Below are positions 49,854-59,899 of a DNA stretch of 64,000 nt, piece after piece. Position numbers and translations under genes: made by a program. Numbering within the stretch: position 1 is the first letter of the stretch; each line of letters starts with the position of its first letter. The stretch is from Hymenobacter swuensis DY53. GTDB lineage: Bacteria > Bacteroidota > Bacteroidia > Cytophagales > Hymenobacteraceae. Under the pieces are notes generated by a model. It ran no database searches, was not told the DNA's origin, and saw nothing but the letters and a program-made list of their open reading frames with translations. The stretch spans positions 2,604,001 through 2,668,000 of the forward strand of contig NZ_CP007145.1 in assembly GCF_000576555.1 (NCBI RefSeq), written 5' to 3'.

Positions 49854-52631
49854 ATGCCCGGCTACCATCCCCAGGATATTGAGAAAAAGTGGCAAGCCCA
49901 CTGGAAAGACCAGCAGACCTTCAAGGCCGATAACGCCTCCGACAAGCCCAAATACTACGTGCTCGACATGTTTCCGTACCCCAGCGGGGCGGGGCTGCAC
50001 GTGGGCCATCCGCTGGGCTACATTGCCTCCGATATCGTGTCGCGCTACAGGCGCCTGCGCGGCTTCAACGTGCTGCATCCTATGGGTTTCGACTCGTTTG
50101 GCCTGCCCGCCGAGCAGTACGCCATCCAGACCGGCCAGCACCCTGCTATTACGACGGAGCAGAACATCGATACCTACATCCGGCAGCTCAACTCCCTGGG
50201 TTTCAGCTACGACTGGAGCCGCGAGGTACGCACCTCCGACCCGGCCTACTACAAGTGGACGCAGTGGATTTTCCTCAAGCTGTTCAATAGCTGGTACAAC
50301 CTCGACACCAATAAGGCCGAGCCGCTGAAAACCCTGCTGGAGAAGTTCGAGCAGAACGGCAGCGAAGGTATCCGCGCGGCCGGCGACGACGAGGAGCGCC
50401 ACAGCTTCACGGCGGGCCAGTGGAAGCTGTTCTCGGAAAAGCAGCGCCTGCAGGCCGTGCACCCCTACCGCCTGGCCTACCAGCAGGACACCTACGTGAA
50501 CTGGTGCCCCGGCCTGGGCACGGTTTTGTCGAATGACGAGGTAAAAGACGGCCTCTCGGAGCGCGGCGGCTTCCCCGTGGAGCGCCGCCTGATGCCCCAG
50601 TGGAACCTGCGCATCACCGCCTACGCCGACCGCCTCCTCCAGGGCCTCGACACCCTCGACTGGCCCGACGCCGTGAAGGAAATGCAGCGCAACTGGATCG
50701 GCAAGAGCATCGGCGCCGAGGTCAGCTTTGCGGTGCAGGGCCACGAGCAGGCACAAATCAAGGTCTACACGACGCGGGTTGACACGATTTATGGCGCCAC
50801 GTTCCTGGTGCTGGCGCCCGAGCATGAGCTGGTAAAGGAGCTGACCACGCCGGAGCAGCAGGCCGAAATCCAGGACTACATCGACGCCACCAAGCGCCGC
50901 TCGGAGCGCGACCGGATGGCCGATACCAAGACGGTTTCCGGCGCTTTCACCGGCTCCTACGCCCTCAACCCGTTCAGCAACGAGCCCATCCAGATCTGGA
51001 TTGCCGATTACGTGCTGGCCGGCTACGGCACCGGCGCGGTAATGGCCGTGCCCTCCGGCGACCAGCGTGACTACGTATTCGCCAAGCACTTCAACTTGCC
51101 CATCGTGCAGGTGGTGGATGCCCAGCAGATTGAGGAGCAGGCTGACCCGACCAAGGACGGCCTCTACCTGCACGGCCTCATCAAGGGCCAGAACTACAAG
51201 CAGGCTACCCAAACCCTGATTGGGGAGTTGGAGCAGCGCGGCATCGGCAAGGGCAAAACCAACTTCCGCATCCGCGACGCCATCTTCGGCCGCCAGCGCT
51301 ACTGGGGCGAGCCCATCCCGATTTACTACAAGGAAGGCACTGCCTACGGCGTGGCCGAAGCCGACCTGCCCCTGGTGCTCCCGGAAATCGACGAGTACAA
51401 GCCCACCGAAACCGGCGAGCCGCCCCTGGGCCGCGCCAAGGAATGGAAATACAAAGGCCTCTACGAGTATGAGCTGAGCACCATGCCCGGCTGGGCCGGC
51501 TCCAGCTGGTACTACCTCCGCTACATGGACCCGCAGAACACCGGTCGTTTTGTGGGCCAGGAAGCCGAACAGTACTGGCAGCAGGTGGATTTATATATGG
51601 GTGGCGCAGAGCACGCTACGGGCCACTTGCTCTACTCCCGCTTCTGGCACCTATTCCTGAAAGACCTCGGCGTGGTATCGGCCCCCGAGCCCTTCCAGAA
51701 GCTCATCAACCAGGGCATGATTCTGGGCCGCTCGAACTTCGTGTACCGCATCAACGGCACCAATACGTTTGTAACGGCCGGCAAGAAAGACCAGCACGAA
51801 ACAACCGCTTTGCACGTTGACGTGAACATCGTCAACAATGATGTATTGGATACCGACGCCTTCAAAAAGTGGCGTCCAGACTATACTTCGGCAGACTTCA
51901 TCCTGGAAGATAATGGCACCTACGTGTGCGGCTGGGAAGTTGAGAAAATGTCGAAAGGCAAGTTCAATGTAGTTAGCCCCGATACGCTGGTAAGTCAGTA
52001 CGGGGCCGATGCGCTGCGTTTGTACGAGATGTTCCTGGGGCCGCTAGAGCAGTACAAGCCCTGGAATACCAACGGCATGAGCGGCGTGGCGGGCTTCCTC
52101 AAGAAGCTCTGGCGCCTCTACCACCCCCAGGACGGCACCTTCGCCGTAACCGATGAGGCCGCAACACCCCAGGAGCTGAAGGCCCTGCACAAGGCCATCC
52201 GCAAGGTGGAGGAGGACATCGAGAAATTCTCATTCAACACTACCGTCAGCGCCCTGATGATTACGGTGAACGAGCTGACGGCCCTCGACTGCCACAAGCG
52301 CGCCATCCTGGAGCCGCTGGTGCTGCTGCTCTCCCCCTACGCCCCGCACCTCGCCGAGGAGCTGTGGCAGCAGCTCGGCCACCCGGCCGGCAGCATCAGC
52401 CACGCCCAGTACCCCGAGTTCCGGGAGGAGTATCTGGTGGAAGACACCGTGAACTACCCCGTGGCCATCAACGGCAAGGTGCGCGAGACGCTGCAGTTCC
52501 CCGCCACCGCCACCGCCCAGGACATCGAAGCCGCCGTGCGCGCCTCCGACTTCCTGTCCCGCTTCGCCGAAGGCAAGGAGCCCAAGAAGTTCATCGTGGT
52601 GCCCGGCCGCATGGTGAACGTGGTGGTGTAG
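49854..52631 (+). CDS. leuS: Leucyl-tRNA synthetase
   Basis: This 925-residue class I synthetase charges tRNA(Leu) and edits Val/Ile mischarging. It shows the HIGH-type motif HVGH (49-52, within [18 protein letters not shown]), the CP1 editing domain and the leucine-specific insert. The KMSKG loop is near residue 698 and the anticodon-binding helices follow. I used the ATG at 49854 because [14 protein letters not shown] is the conserved start; a frame-continuing ATG 45 bases upstream adds unrelated residues. A TAATTTCG -7-like element is at 49814-49821. Confidence 0.98.
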   Translation: MPGYHPQDIEKKWQAHWKDQQTFKADNASDKPKYYVLDMFPYPSGAGLHVGHPLGYIASDIVSRYRRLRGFNVLHPMGFDSFGLPAEQYAIQTGQHPAITTEQNIDTYIRQLNSLGFSYDWSREVRTSDPAYYKWTQWIFLKLFNSWYNLDTNKAEPLKTLLEKFEQNGSEGIRAAGDDEERHSFTAGQWKLFSEKQRLQAVHPYRLAYQQDTYVNWCPGLGTVLSNDEVKDGLSERGGFPVERRLMPQWNLRITAYADRLLQGLDTLDWPDAVKEMQRNWIGKSIGAEVSFAVQGHEQAQIKVYTTRVDTIYGATFLVLAPEHELVKELTTPEQQAEIQDYIDATKRRSERDRMADTKTVSGAFTGSYALNPFSNEPIQIWIADYVLAGYGTGAVMAVPSGDQRDYVFAKHFNLPIVQVVDAQQIEEQADPTKDGLYLHGLIKGQNYKQATQTLIGELEQRGIGKGKTNFRIRDAIFGRQRYWGEPIPIYYKEGTAYGVAEADLPLVLPEIDEYKPTETGEPPLGRAKEWKYKGLYEYELSTMPGWAGSSWYYLRYMDPQNTGRFVGQEAEQYWQQVDLYMGGAEHATGHLLYSRFWHLFLKDLGVVSAPEPFQKLINQGMILGRSNFVYRINGTNTFVTAGKKDQHETTALHVDVNIVNNDVLDTDAFKKWRPDYTSADFILEDNGTYVCGWEVEKMSKGKFNVVSPDTLVSQYGADALRLYEMFLGPLEQYKPWNTNGMSGVAGFLKKLWRLYHPQDGTFAVTDEAATPQELKALHKAIRKVEEDIEKFSFNTTVSALMITVNELTALDCHKRAILEPLVLLLSPYAPHLAEELWQQLGHPAGSISHAQYPEFREEYLVEDTVNYPVAINGKVRETLQFPATATAQDIEAAVRASDFLSRFAEGKEPKKFIVVPGRMVNVVV

Positions 52632-52652
52632 TTTTAGCTGTTAGCCAGTAAC

Positions 52653-52689
52653 AAAAAGGCCCGCCGGATTCATCCGGCGGGCCTTTTTG
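52653..52689 (+). terminator. Terminator after leuS
   Basis: AAAAAGGCCCGCCGGAT and ATCCGGCGGGCCTTTTT form a perfect stem with a 3-base loop and a T run. Confidence 0.93.
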
Positions 52690-52697
52690 ATTTTAAA

Positions 52698-52926
52698 AGA
52701 ACGTCATGCTGAGCGAAGGCGCAGCCGCAGTCGAAGCATCTCTACCGCTGGCTAATCGACCTGATTACACCGATTACCGCTCCATAGCCCAGGGTTTAAA
52801 CCCTGGGCTACTGAACCGCCCAAACGAAGCAGTAGAGATGCTTCGACTTCGCCTCCGGCTTCGCTCAGCATGACAGTTACTCTAGTAACGTCAGCACGCG
52901 AGATTCCTCACTGCACTCGGAATGAC
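52698..52926. repeat. Family A compound repeat with nested palindrome
   Basis: An outer family A pair (left arm from AACGTCATGCTGAGCGAAGG; right arm ending GCTTCGCTCAGCATGACAGT) encloses a perfect 26-base palindrome at 52785-52810 (TAGCCCAGGGTTT and its inverse). A second family A half (CGTCAGCACGCGAGATTCCT ... CGGAATGACG) follows to 52926. There is no gene in this gap between leuS and the next gene. Confidence 0.88.
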
Positions 52927-52957
52927 GTGCTGGTGGTGCCGTGCTGGCAGCAACGCT

Positions 52958-53608
52958 CTAATACGCTGCTGTGAACCGCTGGCGGCTGTGTTTGGGCTGC
53001 TCTACTTCGTCGAGAATTACCACGGCCAGGTCTTCGCCCGACATAATGCTGCGGCCTTCCTCGTTGAACACCGGGCTTTCGGTGCCGAGGCGGTAGTGGC
53101 CAGTGCGGCCGGTGTCGATGCCGGGGTGCATTTCGATGGCGGGGCTGAGGAACGTCCAGTCGAGGGTATCGTTGGTTTTCAGCTCGTTGTGGTAGTCGCG
53201 GGCGGCCTGGGCGCCGGGCTTGATGTCGGCGGGGAAGTCCGGGCCGTCGACCAGCTGCTGGCCGTTGATGTAGAGGCTGCCGGCCCCGCCGATGGCCACC
53301 AGCCGTGCTACGCCCGATTTTTCGGTGGCGGCTTCGATGGCGCGGGCGCCTTCCAGGAAATCATTGTACAGGTTGGGGTTGGTCCAGCCCGCGCTGAAGG
53401 CGTTGATGACCACGTCGTGGCCGGCCAGCTGGCGGGCGGTTTCATCGACATGGGTTACGTCGCCAGTTACCACGGTCAGATGGTCGGAGGTCTGGGCGAG
53501 TTTGGCGGGGTCGCGCACGAGGGCCGTTACGTGGTGGCCGCGTTGCAAAGCTTCGGCCAGGATGCGGGAGCCAACAAAACCAGTGGCACCGATGAGGGCA
53601 ATTTTCAT
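52958..53608 (-). CDS. NAD(P)H-binding protein, Rrf2 target
   Basis: This 216-residue Rossmann protein starts MKIALIGATGFVGSRILAEA (GxxGxxG), with HHVTALVRDPAKL and DVVINAFSAGWTNPN. It belongs to the NmrA-like group containing Bacillus YwnB. Such proteins are thought to reduce flavins or quinones or to act in redox responses. A Rrf2 operator lies 33 bases upstream and the Rrf2 gene itself is the next gene upstream, so control by that regulator is likely. The ATG is at 53606-53608. Confidence 0.88.
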   Translation of the reverse strand: MKIALIGATGFVGSRILAEALQRGHHVTALVRDPAKLAQTSDHLTVVTGDVTHVDETARQLAGHDVVINAFSAGWTNPNLYNDFLEGARAIEAATEKSGVARLVAIGGAGSLYINGQQLVDGPDFPADIKPGAQAARDYHNELKTNDTLDWTFLSPAIEMHPGIDTGRTGHYRLGTESPVFNEEGRSIMSGEDLAVVILDEVEQPKHSRQRFTAAY

Positions 53609-53640
53609 GGAAGTAAAGGGTAAAGAGAAAAAGAAACACG

Positions 53641-53661
53641 TTGTAACCAATACGGTTACAA
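53641..53661. promoter_or_regulatory. Putative Rrf2 operator before the NAD(P)H-binding gene
   Basis: TTGTAACC-AATAC-GGTTACAA is a perfect inverted repeat with 8-base arms and a 5-base spacer. It sits between the Rrf2 gene and its downstream neighbour. The same sequence with the same spacing stands before the Rrf2 gene at 54186-54206. Confidence 0.82.
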
Positions 53662-53678
53662 TCAGGCGCAAAAAAAAG

Positions 53679-54119
53679 TCAGGAAATAAGAGCTTTGGCC
53701 GCAATGTCGGTGGTGACCTGCTGCAGGGTGGTGTGGGCCAGCACCTGCTCCAGGGCCGTCTGGGCGCGCTGCAGCGTGTCATCCAGCGCCGACTGAATAT
53801 GGCGGCCCACCAAGCAGGCCGGGTTGGGCTTGTCGTGGACGCTGAACAGCTGGCCTGCCTCCACCACTTCCACGGCCCGGTATACCTCCAGCAGCGTGAT
53901 GGTGGCCGGCTGGCGCGTGAGGAACGTACCGCCCGAAGCCGGCCGCACTTCCACCAGACCGGCCTTCTTGAGCTGCCCCAGAATCCGCCGAATCACTACC
54001 GGATTGGTGTTCACGCTGCCCGCCATGCGCTCCGAGGTCAGCGGCACGCCATCCTGCTCCGGCAAAGCCAGCAGGGAAAGCACATGGACGGCGACGGAAA
54101 AACGGCTGCTGATCTGCAT
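53679..54119 (-). CDS. Rrf2-family transcriptional regulator
   Basis: This 146-residue protein has the winged helix of Rrf2 regulators (ISSRFSVAVHVLSLLALPEQ, SVNTNPVVIRRILGQLKKAG, VEVRPASGGTFLTR) and a dimerisation helix. It has only one Cys (C102 in NPACLVGRH), so the three-Cys iron-sulfur site of IscR and NsrR is absent. A thiol-based or cluster-free mode is implied, as in the YwnA/HypR branch. Two matching operators, one before this gene and one before the downstream NAD(P)H-binding gene, suggest auto-repression and control of that gene. Confidence 0.93.
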   Translation of the reverse strand: MQISSRFSVAVHVLSLLALPEQDGVPLTSERMAGSVNTNPVVIRRILGQLKKAGLVEVRPASGGTFLTRQPATITLLEVYRAVEVVEAGQLFSVHDKPNPACLVGRHIQSALDDTLQRAQTALEQVLAHTTLQQVTTDIAAKALIS

Positions 54120-54174
54120 AATCTGAAAGAGGAAACCCCGGCGAGACGGTCGTGGCTTCCGGGACTTGGTGCGA

Positions 54175-54206
54175 CAAAGGTAGCATTGTAACCACTGAAG
54201 TTACAA
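54175..54206 (-). promoter_or_regulatory. Rrf2 promoter with overlapping operator
   Basis: Minus strand: TACCTTTG (54175-54182) is an exact TAnnTTTG element. The inverted repeat TTGTAACC-ACTGA-AGTTACAA (54186-54206) covers the spacer and the -33 TTG. Repressor bound here would block the polymerase directly. Confidence 0.78.
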
Positions 54207-54213
54207 CCAGGTT

Positions 54214-54241
54214 CAAAAAAAAGCGGCCGAAGCCGCTTTTG
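54214..54241 (-). terminator. Terminator after MmcQ/YjbR gene
   Basis: AAAGCGGC and GCCGCTTT pair around a 4-base loop, with eight A on the left (T run on the minus strand). It insulates the Rrf2 promoter from the upstream gene. Confidence 0.88.
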
Positions 54242-54256
54242 CGTCTGAGTGGCGCG

Positions 54257-54616
54257 TTATTGCTCGGTAGCGGCCAATTCGTCGCGCTGCTTTTTGGGCA
54301 GGGATGCGCGCACCAGGTCGTATGAATGGTCGATCAGCTCGCGCAGTTGCCGCTCCGGCGCGCCCGTCCCGATGAGCACCGTGTTCCAGTGCTTCTTGTT
54401 CATGTGGTAGCCGGGCAGCACGTACTCGTGCTGCTCGCGCAGCTCCTGGGCGCGCTCCGGGTCACACTTGAGGTTGATGCTGCCGAAGGTTTCGATGTCG
54501 GTGAGGGCAAACACTTTGCCGCCGACTTTGAACACCAGCGTTTCGGGGCCGAAAGGCGTTTCTTCGGTCACGCCGGCTTTGAGCAGGCAATAGTCGCGGA
54601 AGTCTTCGATGTTCAC
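54257..54616 (-). CDS. MmcQ/YjbR-family protein
   Basis: This 119-residue cytoplasmic protein reads FRDYCLLKAGVTEETPFGPE, TLVFKVGGKVFALTDI and PGYHMNKKHWNTVLIG, the signature of MmcQ/YjbR double-wing proteins. DNA binding has been suggested from structure; function is open. A terminator follows. Just upstream (54617-54721) are short direct and inverted copies of GTGTCAGTTG-like units without coding content. Confidence 0.9.
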   Translation of the reverse strand: MNIEDFRDYCLLKAGVTEETPFGPETLVFKVGGKVFALTDIETFGSINLKCDPERAQELREQHEYVLPGYHMNKKHWNTVLIGTGAPERQLRELIDHSYDLVRASLPKKQRDELAATEQ

Positions 54617-54721
54617 TCGGAGAGTTGTCAGGTGGTGGGTGTCAGTTGTTAGGTGTCAGTTGCCAGTCAGGATACCTTACAGCAACCCCTGACAACTGGC
54701 AACCATCACCTGACAACTAAA

Positions 54722-54895
54722 TTACCGGATAAACCAGCGGTAAATCAACACGATGAGGCCCACCAGAAACATGGCCATGCTCAGCTTATTGATGAAGTGC
54801 ATGGTGCGCAGGTTGAAATTGGTGTGGCGCGTGGGGTCGTTTTTGCGGAAAAAGTACCCGAGCATCGGGCCGAAATTAAACAGGTCTTTACGCAT
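54722..54895 (-). CDS. DUF6728-type small membrane protein
   Basis: This 57-residue protein starts MRKDLFNFGPMLGYFFRKND and ends with one membrane span (FINKLSMAMFLVGLIVLIYR). This plan matches DUF6728, a tiny Bacteroidota family of unknown function. I chose the ATG at 54893-54895 because the in-frame upstream part is repeat-derived. The N-terminus is likely cytoplasmic. Confidence 0.75.
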   Translation of the reverse strand: MRKDLFNFGPMLGYFFRKNDPTRHTNFNLRTMHFINKLSMAMFLVGLIVLIYRWFIR

Positions 54896-54980
54896 GAGGC
54901 AGTTGGATTCGGGTTCGGAAAGATAACACCCGGGCCCCGGAAAAGATTTGCCCGCGGGCTGTAAACTGGCAGCGTGTGGC

Positions 54981-55220
54981 GTAGAGACGCAATAGCTGGA
55001 GTCTCGTCGTTGAACGGCCGGCACCTTGATGTTTTGACCACTAGACCGTCATGCGCAAGGCCGTCATACTGAGCCTGTCGGAGCATCTCTACCGCTTCGT
55101 TGAATCGGTGCAGGCGAAGCGGTAGAGATGCTTCGGCAAGCTCAGCATGACACGTTCCAAGGGGTCGTGTAAACGGCTCCAACGTCAGCAACGACGAGAC
55201 TCCAGCTATTGCGTCTCTAC
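54981..55220. repeat. Composite element: family B arms around a family A hairpin
   Basis: The left B arm (54981-55020, GTAGAGACGCAATAGCTGGA) and right B arm (55180-55220, ending TCCAGCTATTGCGTCTCTAC) are inverted copies. In between lies a family A hairpin (about 55060-55154) with CATCTCTACCGCTTCG / CGAAGCGGTAGAGATG. The arrangement equals that at 37727-37983. It fills the gap between the DUF6728 gene and the acyl-CoA ligase; there is no gene in it. Confidence 0.88.
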
Positions 55221-55227
55221 AACCTGG

Positions 55228-56997
<1,770 letters not shown>

Positions 56998-57103
56998 GGG
57001 AGAGGCGCGAGGAAAGCTGCCGAAACTGCGGCAATCCGCAAAAGTAGGCGGCTTCCCGATGGCAATGGCGGCAGGCCATAATTTTATCAAGCTGCGGGCT
57101 GCC

Positions 57104-57215
57104 GGGCGGTGTAGAGACGCAATAGTTGGAGTCTCCTCGTTGAAAGAGCGGAACTGCACCGGATAAACAACATCAGCAATGACGAGACTCCAACTATTGC
57201 GTCTCTACACCGCCC
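57104..57215. repeat. Family B inverted pair
   Basis: GGGCGGTGTAGAGACGCAAT and ATTGCGTCTCTACACCGCCC are exact inverses, and the inner AGTTGGAGTCTC / GAGACTCCAACT also pair. The right half carries ACATCAGCAATGACGAGAC as in the other right arms. Confidence 0.9.
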
Positions 57216-57290
57216 AGCTACTCGCAAGAATCTGCGGCACCCCTCCCTGACATTCCGTTACCTTGCACGCATCACCCTCCTACCCAACTG

Positions 57291-57749
57291 ATGAAGCCTC
57301 TGCTCCTGCTGCCGATGCTGCTAACCGCTTCGGCCACCTTCGCCCAAACCAAGCCCGCCGTCGAAACCGAAGCCGTGCAGCAAACCATCCGCCGGTTTTT
57401 CGACGGGATGCGCCGCGGCGACAGTGCCGCCGTGCGTGCCACACTGGCACCGGGGGCGGTGTTTCACACCCTCGCCGCCAAAAACGGCCAGACCCAGCTG
57501 CGCCCCGAAAACCCCTCCGACTTTGTGAAGGCTGTGGGCACGCCGCACAAGGAAGTGTGGGATGAGCGCATCACGTTCGACAAAGTACTTATCGACGCCA
57601 ACCTGGCCAGCGTCTGGACACCCTACGAGTTCTACCTGGGCAGCACCTTTAGCCACTGCGGCTACAACTCGTTTCAGCTGGTGAAGCTGGCCGACGGCTG
57701 GCGCATTGCCCACATCATCGACACGCGGCGCAAGGAGAAGTGCAAGTAA
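57291..57749 (+). CDS. Secreted NTF2-like (SnoaL-type) protein
   Basis: This 152-residue protein has a signal peptide (MKPLLLLPMLLTASATFAQ) and a cone-shaped NTF2-like fold (VQQTIRRFFDGMRRGDSAAV, LAPGAVFHTLA, FVKAVGTPHKEVWDERI, VWTPYEFYLGSTFSHCGYNS, GWRIAHIIDTRRKE). The pocket residues differ among members, so no reaction can be assigned. It should be periplasmic. Confidence 0.85.
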   Translation: MKPLLLLPMLLTASATFAQTKPAVETEAVQQTIRRFFDGMRRGDSAAVRATLAPGAVFHTLAAKNGQTQLRPENPSDFVKAVGTPHKEVWDERITFDKVLIDANLASVWTPYEFYLGSTFSHCGYNSFQLVKLADGWRIAHIIDTRRKEKCK

Positions 57750-57860
57750 CCCGGCTAGGAGCAGTAAAAAAGGCCCGGCCAGAACAGTGGGCGCCAATGG
57801 TCGTACGTATAGGCTAGCCTGGCTGCCTGCGCGGCCGGCTTTACGCCGCTACTACCGCCT

Positions 57861-58790
57861 ATGCATCGAACCCTGGAAATTACCGTGCCCGCTCCTGTCA
57901 CCGAAGGGCTGTGCCAGCAACTCACGGAACTGGAAGACGTTATCGGCCTGAGCGTGCAGTTCGGGGCCTCGCGCAAGCCCGCCGGCGACGTGCTGATTGT
58001 GCACGTGCTCAACCGCGGGGCCGATGAGGTGCTGCGCCGGGCCCGCGCCGCCGTGGCGCACAAGAACGATTTGAGCGTGGTAACCAGCGAGGCGGCCAGT
58101 TTCATTGCCCCGGCCGTCCACCAGACTATCGTCGACGATAAGGACGAGGCCATTTGGGAGGAAATGGAAAGCGGCCTGCGCCACCAGGGCGCCATCACCA
58201 CCAACTACCTGCTGCTGATGGCGTTGGGTGGGCTGATTTGCGCCATTGGGTTGGTGTCGGAACCAGTACCGCAGGCAGTGGCCTTCACGGCTTCCGCCAT
58301 CATTGCCCCCGGCTTCGACCCCATGACCAAGGTGCCGGTGGGGTTGGTGCTGCGCCGCTGGATTGTGGTCTGGCGCGGCATTCAATCCACGCTCACCGGC
58401 TACGCCGTCCTGATTGGCACGGCGGCCCTGACCACGTACTGGCTGGTAGCGGCCGGCGAAACCACGGGCCGGCTGCTGGCCGAAAACTCCGAGGTCAAGA
58501 ACCTGTCGCACCCCGGCCTGATGGAATTGCTGCTATCGGCGGCCGGGGCGCTGGCTGGCGTGGTGATGCTGGCAGCCTTCCGGCGGAGCTTCCAGGCCGG
58601 GCCGCTCATTGCCATGGCCTTCATCCCGGCCGCTGCCCTGATCGGGGCGGGCCTGGCCGTGGGCAACTGGCCGCTGGCCCTGGAAGGCCTGGAGCGTTTC
58701 GGGGCCGACTGGGGCTTTATCGTGGGGCTGGGTGTGCCGTTTCTGTGGCTCAAGCAGAAGTTCCTGCACAAGCGCAAACCCATTGTGTAA
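57861..58790 (+). CDS. DUF389 membrane protein
   Basis: This 309-residue protein has a soluble N-terminal ferredoxin-like domain (residues 1-85) followed by about six membrane spans. The family pattern is IAPAVHQTIVDDKDEAIW, then AFTASAIIAPGFDPMTKVPV and ALIGAGLAVGNWPLALEGLE. DUF389 proteins are of unknown function; transport has been suggested. The ATG at 57861 fits the soluble domain. Confidence 0.87.
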   Translation: MHRTLEITVPAPVTEGLCQQLTELEDVIGLSVQFGASRKPAGDVLIVHVLNRGADEVLRRARAAVAHKNDLSVVTSEAASFIAPAVHQTIVDDKDEAIWEEMESGLRHQGAITTNYLLLMALGGLICAIGLVSEPVPQAVAFTASAIIAPGFDPMTKVPVGLVLRRWIVVWRGIQSTLTGYAVLIGTAALTTYWLVAAGETTGRLLAENSEVKNLSHPGLMELLLSAAGALAGVVMLAAFRRSFQAGPLIAMAFIPAAALIGAGLAVGNWPLALEGLERFGADWGFIVGLGVPFLWLKQKFLHKRKPIV

Positions 58791-58846
58791 GCGAGCTGGG
58801 TGGCGCGTGCTTTGTTGTTGACCGACTGGCACGCGCCGCGCCTGTT

Positions 58847-58892
58847 ACACAACGTCAGCAACGACGCGACGCGAAGTGTCGCGTCACTACAC
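58847..58892. repeat. Family B right arm, single
   Basis: ACACAACGTCAGCAACGACG followed by CGACGCGAAGTGTCGCGTCA matches the right arm at 37941-37983 (CGACGAGACGCGAAGTGTCG). The palindrome CGACGCGAAGTGTCGCG could itself fold. No left arm is present. Confidence 0.8.
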
Positions 58893-58902
58893 CGTTCTAT
58901 GG

Positions 58903-59568
58903 CTACCCTTTTGCTGCCGCCACAATGTCGCGCACTTCCAGTACCGGCTTGGCATAGCCACGTTGGGCGACGTACAGCATGGCCTGACCCAACTCCGTCA
59001 GCGTGGAGGCATACTTGGGGGCCAGGCCCCGCACTACCGGATACAGCCAGCCGAAATACTTGTAGTACGACAGCACGTGCCGCTGGCCGGGCGTGGCCCG
59101 CAGGAAACCGGGCCGGAATATAAACGCCTGCCGGAACCCCAGCTGCCGCAGCTCGTTTTCGGTTTCTCCCTTCACGCGGGCCCACATCTGGCGGCTGCGC
59201 AGCGTGTCGTCGGTGCCGGAGCCCGAAACGTAGCAGAACGTGAGGTTGGGGCCGTTGTGGGCCAGCAGCGTCTGGGCGAAGTGCAGGGTGAGGTCGTGGG
59301 TAAGGCGGCGGTACTCCGGCTCCTGCATCCCCACCGACGATACGCCCAGGCAGAAAAAGCAGGCGTTGTAGCCCCGCAGCTGGTCCTGAATGGGCGTGAG
59401 GTTCTGGAAATCCTCGTGCAGCAGCTCCCGCAGCTTGGGGTGCTGGTGCCCGCTGGGCCGGCGGCTGATGCTGAGCACCTGCTCCACATCGGGGTTATGC
59501 AAGCACTCCAGCAGCACCCCTTCTCCCACCATACCGGTCGTGCCGGTCAGAATCACGCGTAGTTTCAT
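58903..59568 (-). CDS. NAD(P)-binding atypical SDR protein
   Basis: This 221-residue protein starts MKLRVILTGTTGMVGEGVLL (GxxGxxG) and has NACFFCLGVSSVGMQEPEYR, TFCYVSGSGTD and VKGETENELRQLGFRQAFIF. These fit the TIP30/HTATIP2-like branch of atypical short-chain dehydrogenases. The conserved Tyr-x3-Lys is not obvious, so it may bind the cofactor without a standard reaction. A short fragment matching its first codons lies at 62981-63043. Confidence 0.85.
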   Translation of the reverse strand: MKLRVILTGTTGMVGEGVLLECLHNPDVEQVLSISRRPSGHQHPKLRELLHEDFQNLTPIQDQLRGYNACFFCLGVSSVGMQEPEYRRLTHDLTLHFAQTLLAHNGPNLTFCYVSGSGTDDTLRSRQMWARVKGETENELRQLGFRQAFIFRPGFLRATPGQRHVLSYYKYFGWLYPVVRGLAPKYASTLTELGQAMLYVAQRGYAKPVLEVRDIVAAAKG

Positions 59569-59782
59569 GCTGGGGAGGACGGATGAGGCATAGTTATGCT
59601 TTAAACGGCAGAAACTACAGCATCCTCTCTCGGTAACCAGTTCCTGATGATGCTCATCAAAGCTGGCTGATAACGGGGTAAAAGCTCCATAGAGGATGCC
59701 CGTTACGCCGATACGAATTCGGTGTAGCCAGTGTGGTCAGGATTTCCCACCCCTACTTAACGTTACTCCTCTACCCAAACGC
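59569..59782. other. Non-coding gap with hairpins
   Basis: The stretch between two minus-strand genes holds an inverted pair GCATCCTCT (59620-59628) and AGAGGATGC (59691-59699), and a small palindrome TGATGATGCTCATCA (59645-59659). I find no credible gene. A short plus-strand frame beginning at 59696 with one CxxC has no other support. Confidence 0.5.
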
Positions 59783-59816
59783 AAACAGGCCGCCGGAACA
59801 CCGGCGGCCTGTTTGG
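59783..59816 (-). terminator. Terminator after the CE15-like esterase
   Basis: AAACAGGCCGCCGG and CCGGCGGCCTGTTT form a perfect 14-bp stem with a 4-base loop. It lies 84 bases past the stop of the esterase gene on the minus strand. Confidence 0.88.
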
Positions 59817-59899
59817 AGTATCAGTTGCGGCAGGCCAGGCACGGGTACCAATGGCACCCACTTACCTGGCCACCAGGCAGCGGCTAAGCTCGCCTGGCT

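Noticed and set aside
54617..54721. Short GTGTCAGTTG-like direct and inverted units upstream of the MmcQ/YjbR gene
   Set aside because: The units are short and irregular; they could be a minor repeat, but nothing links them to a function.
59696..59887. 63-codon plus-strand frame with a single CxxC
   Set aside because: It covers a terminator stem, has only one Cys pair and shows no other sign of coding.
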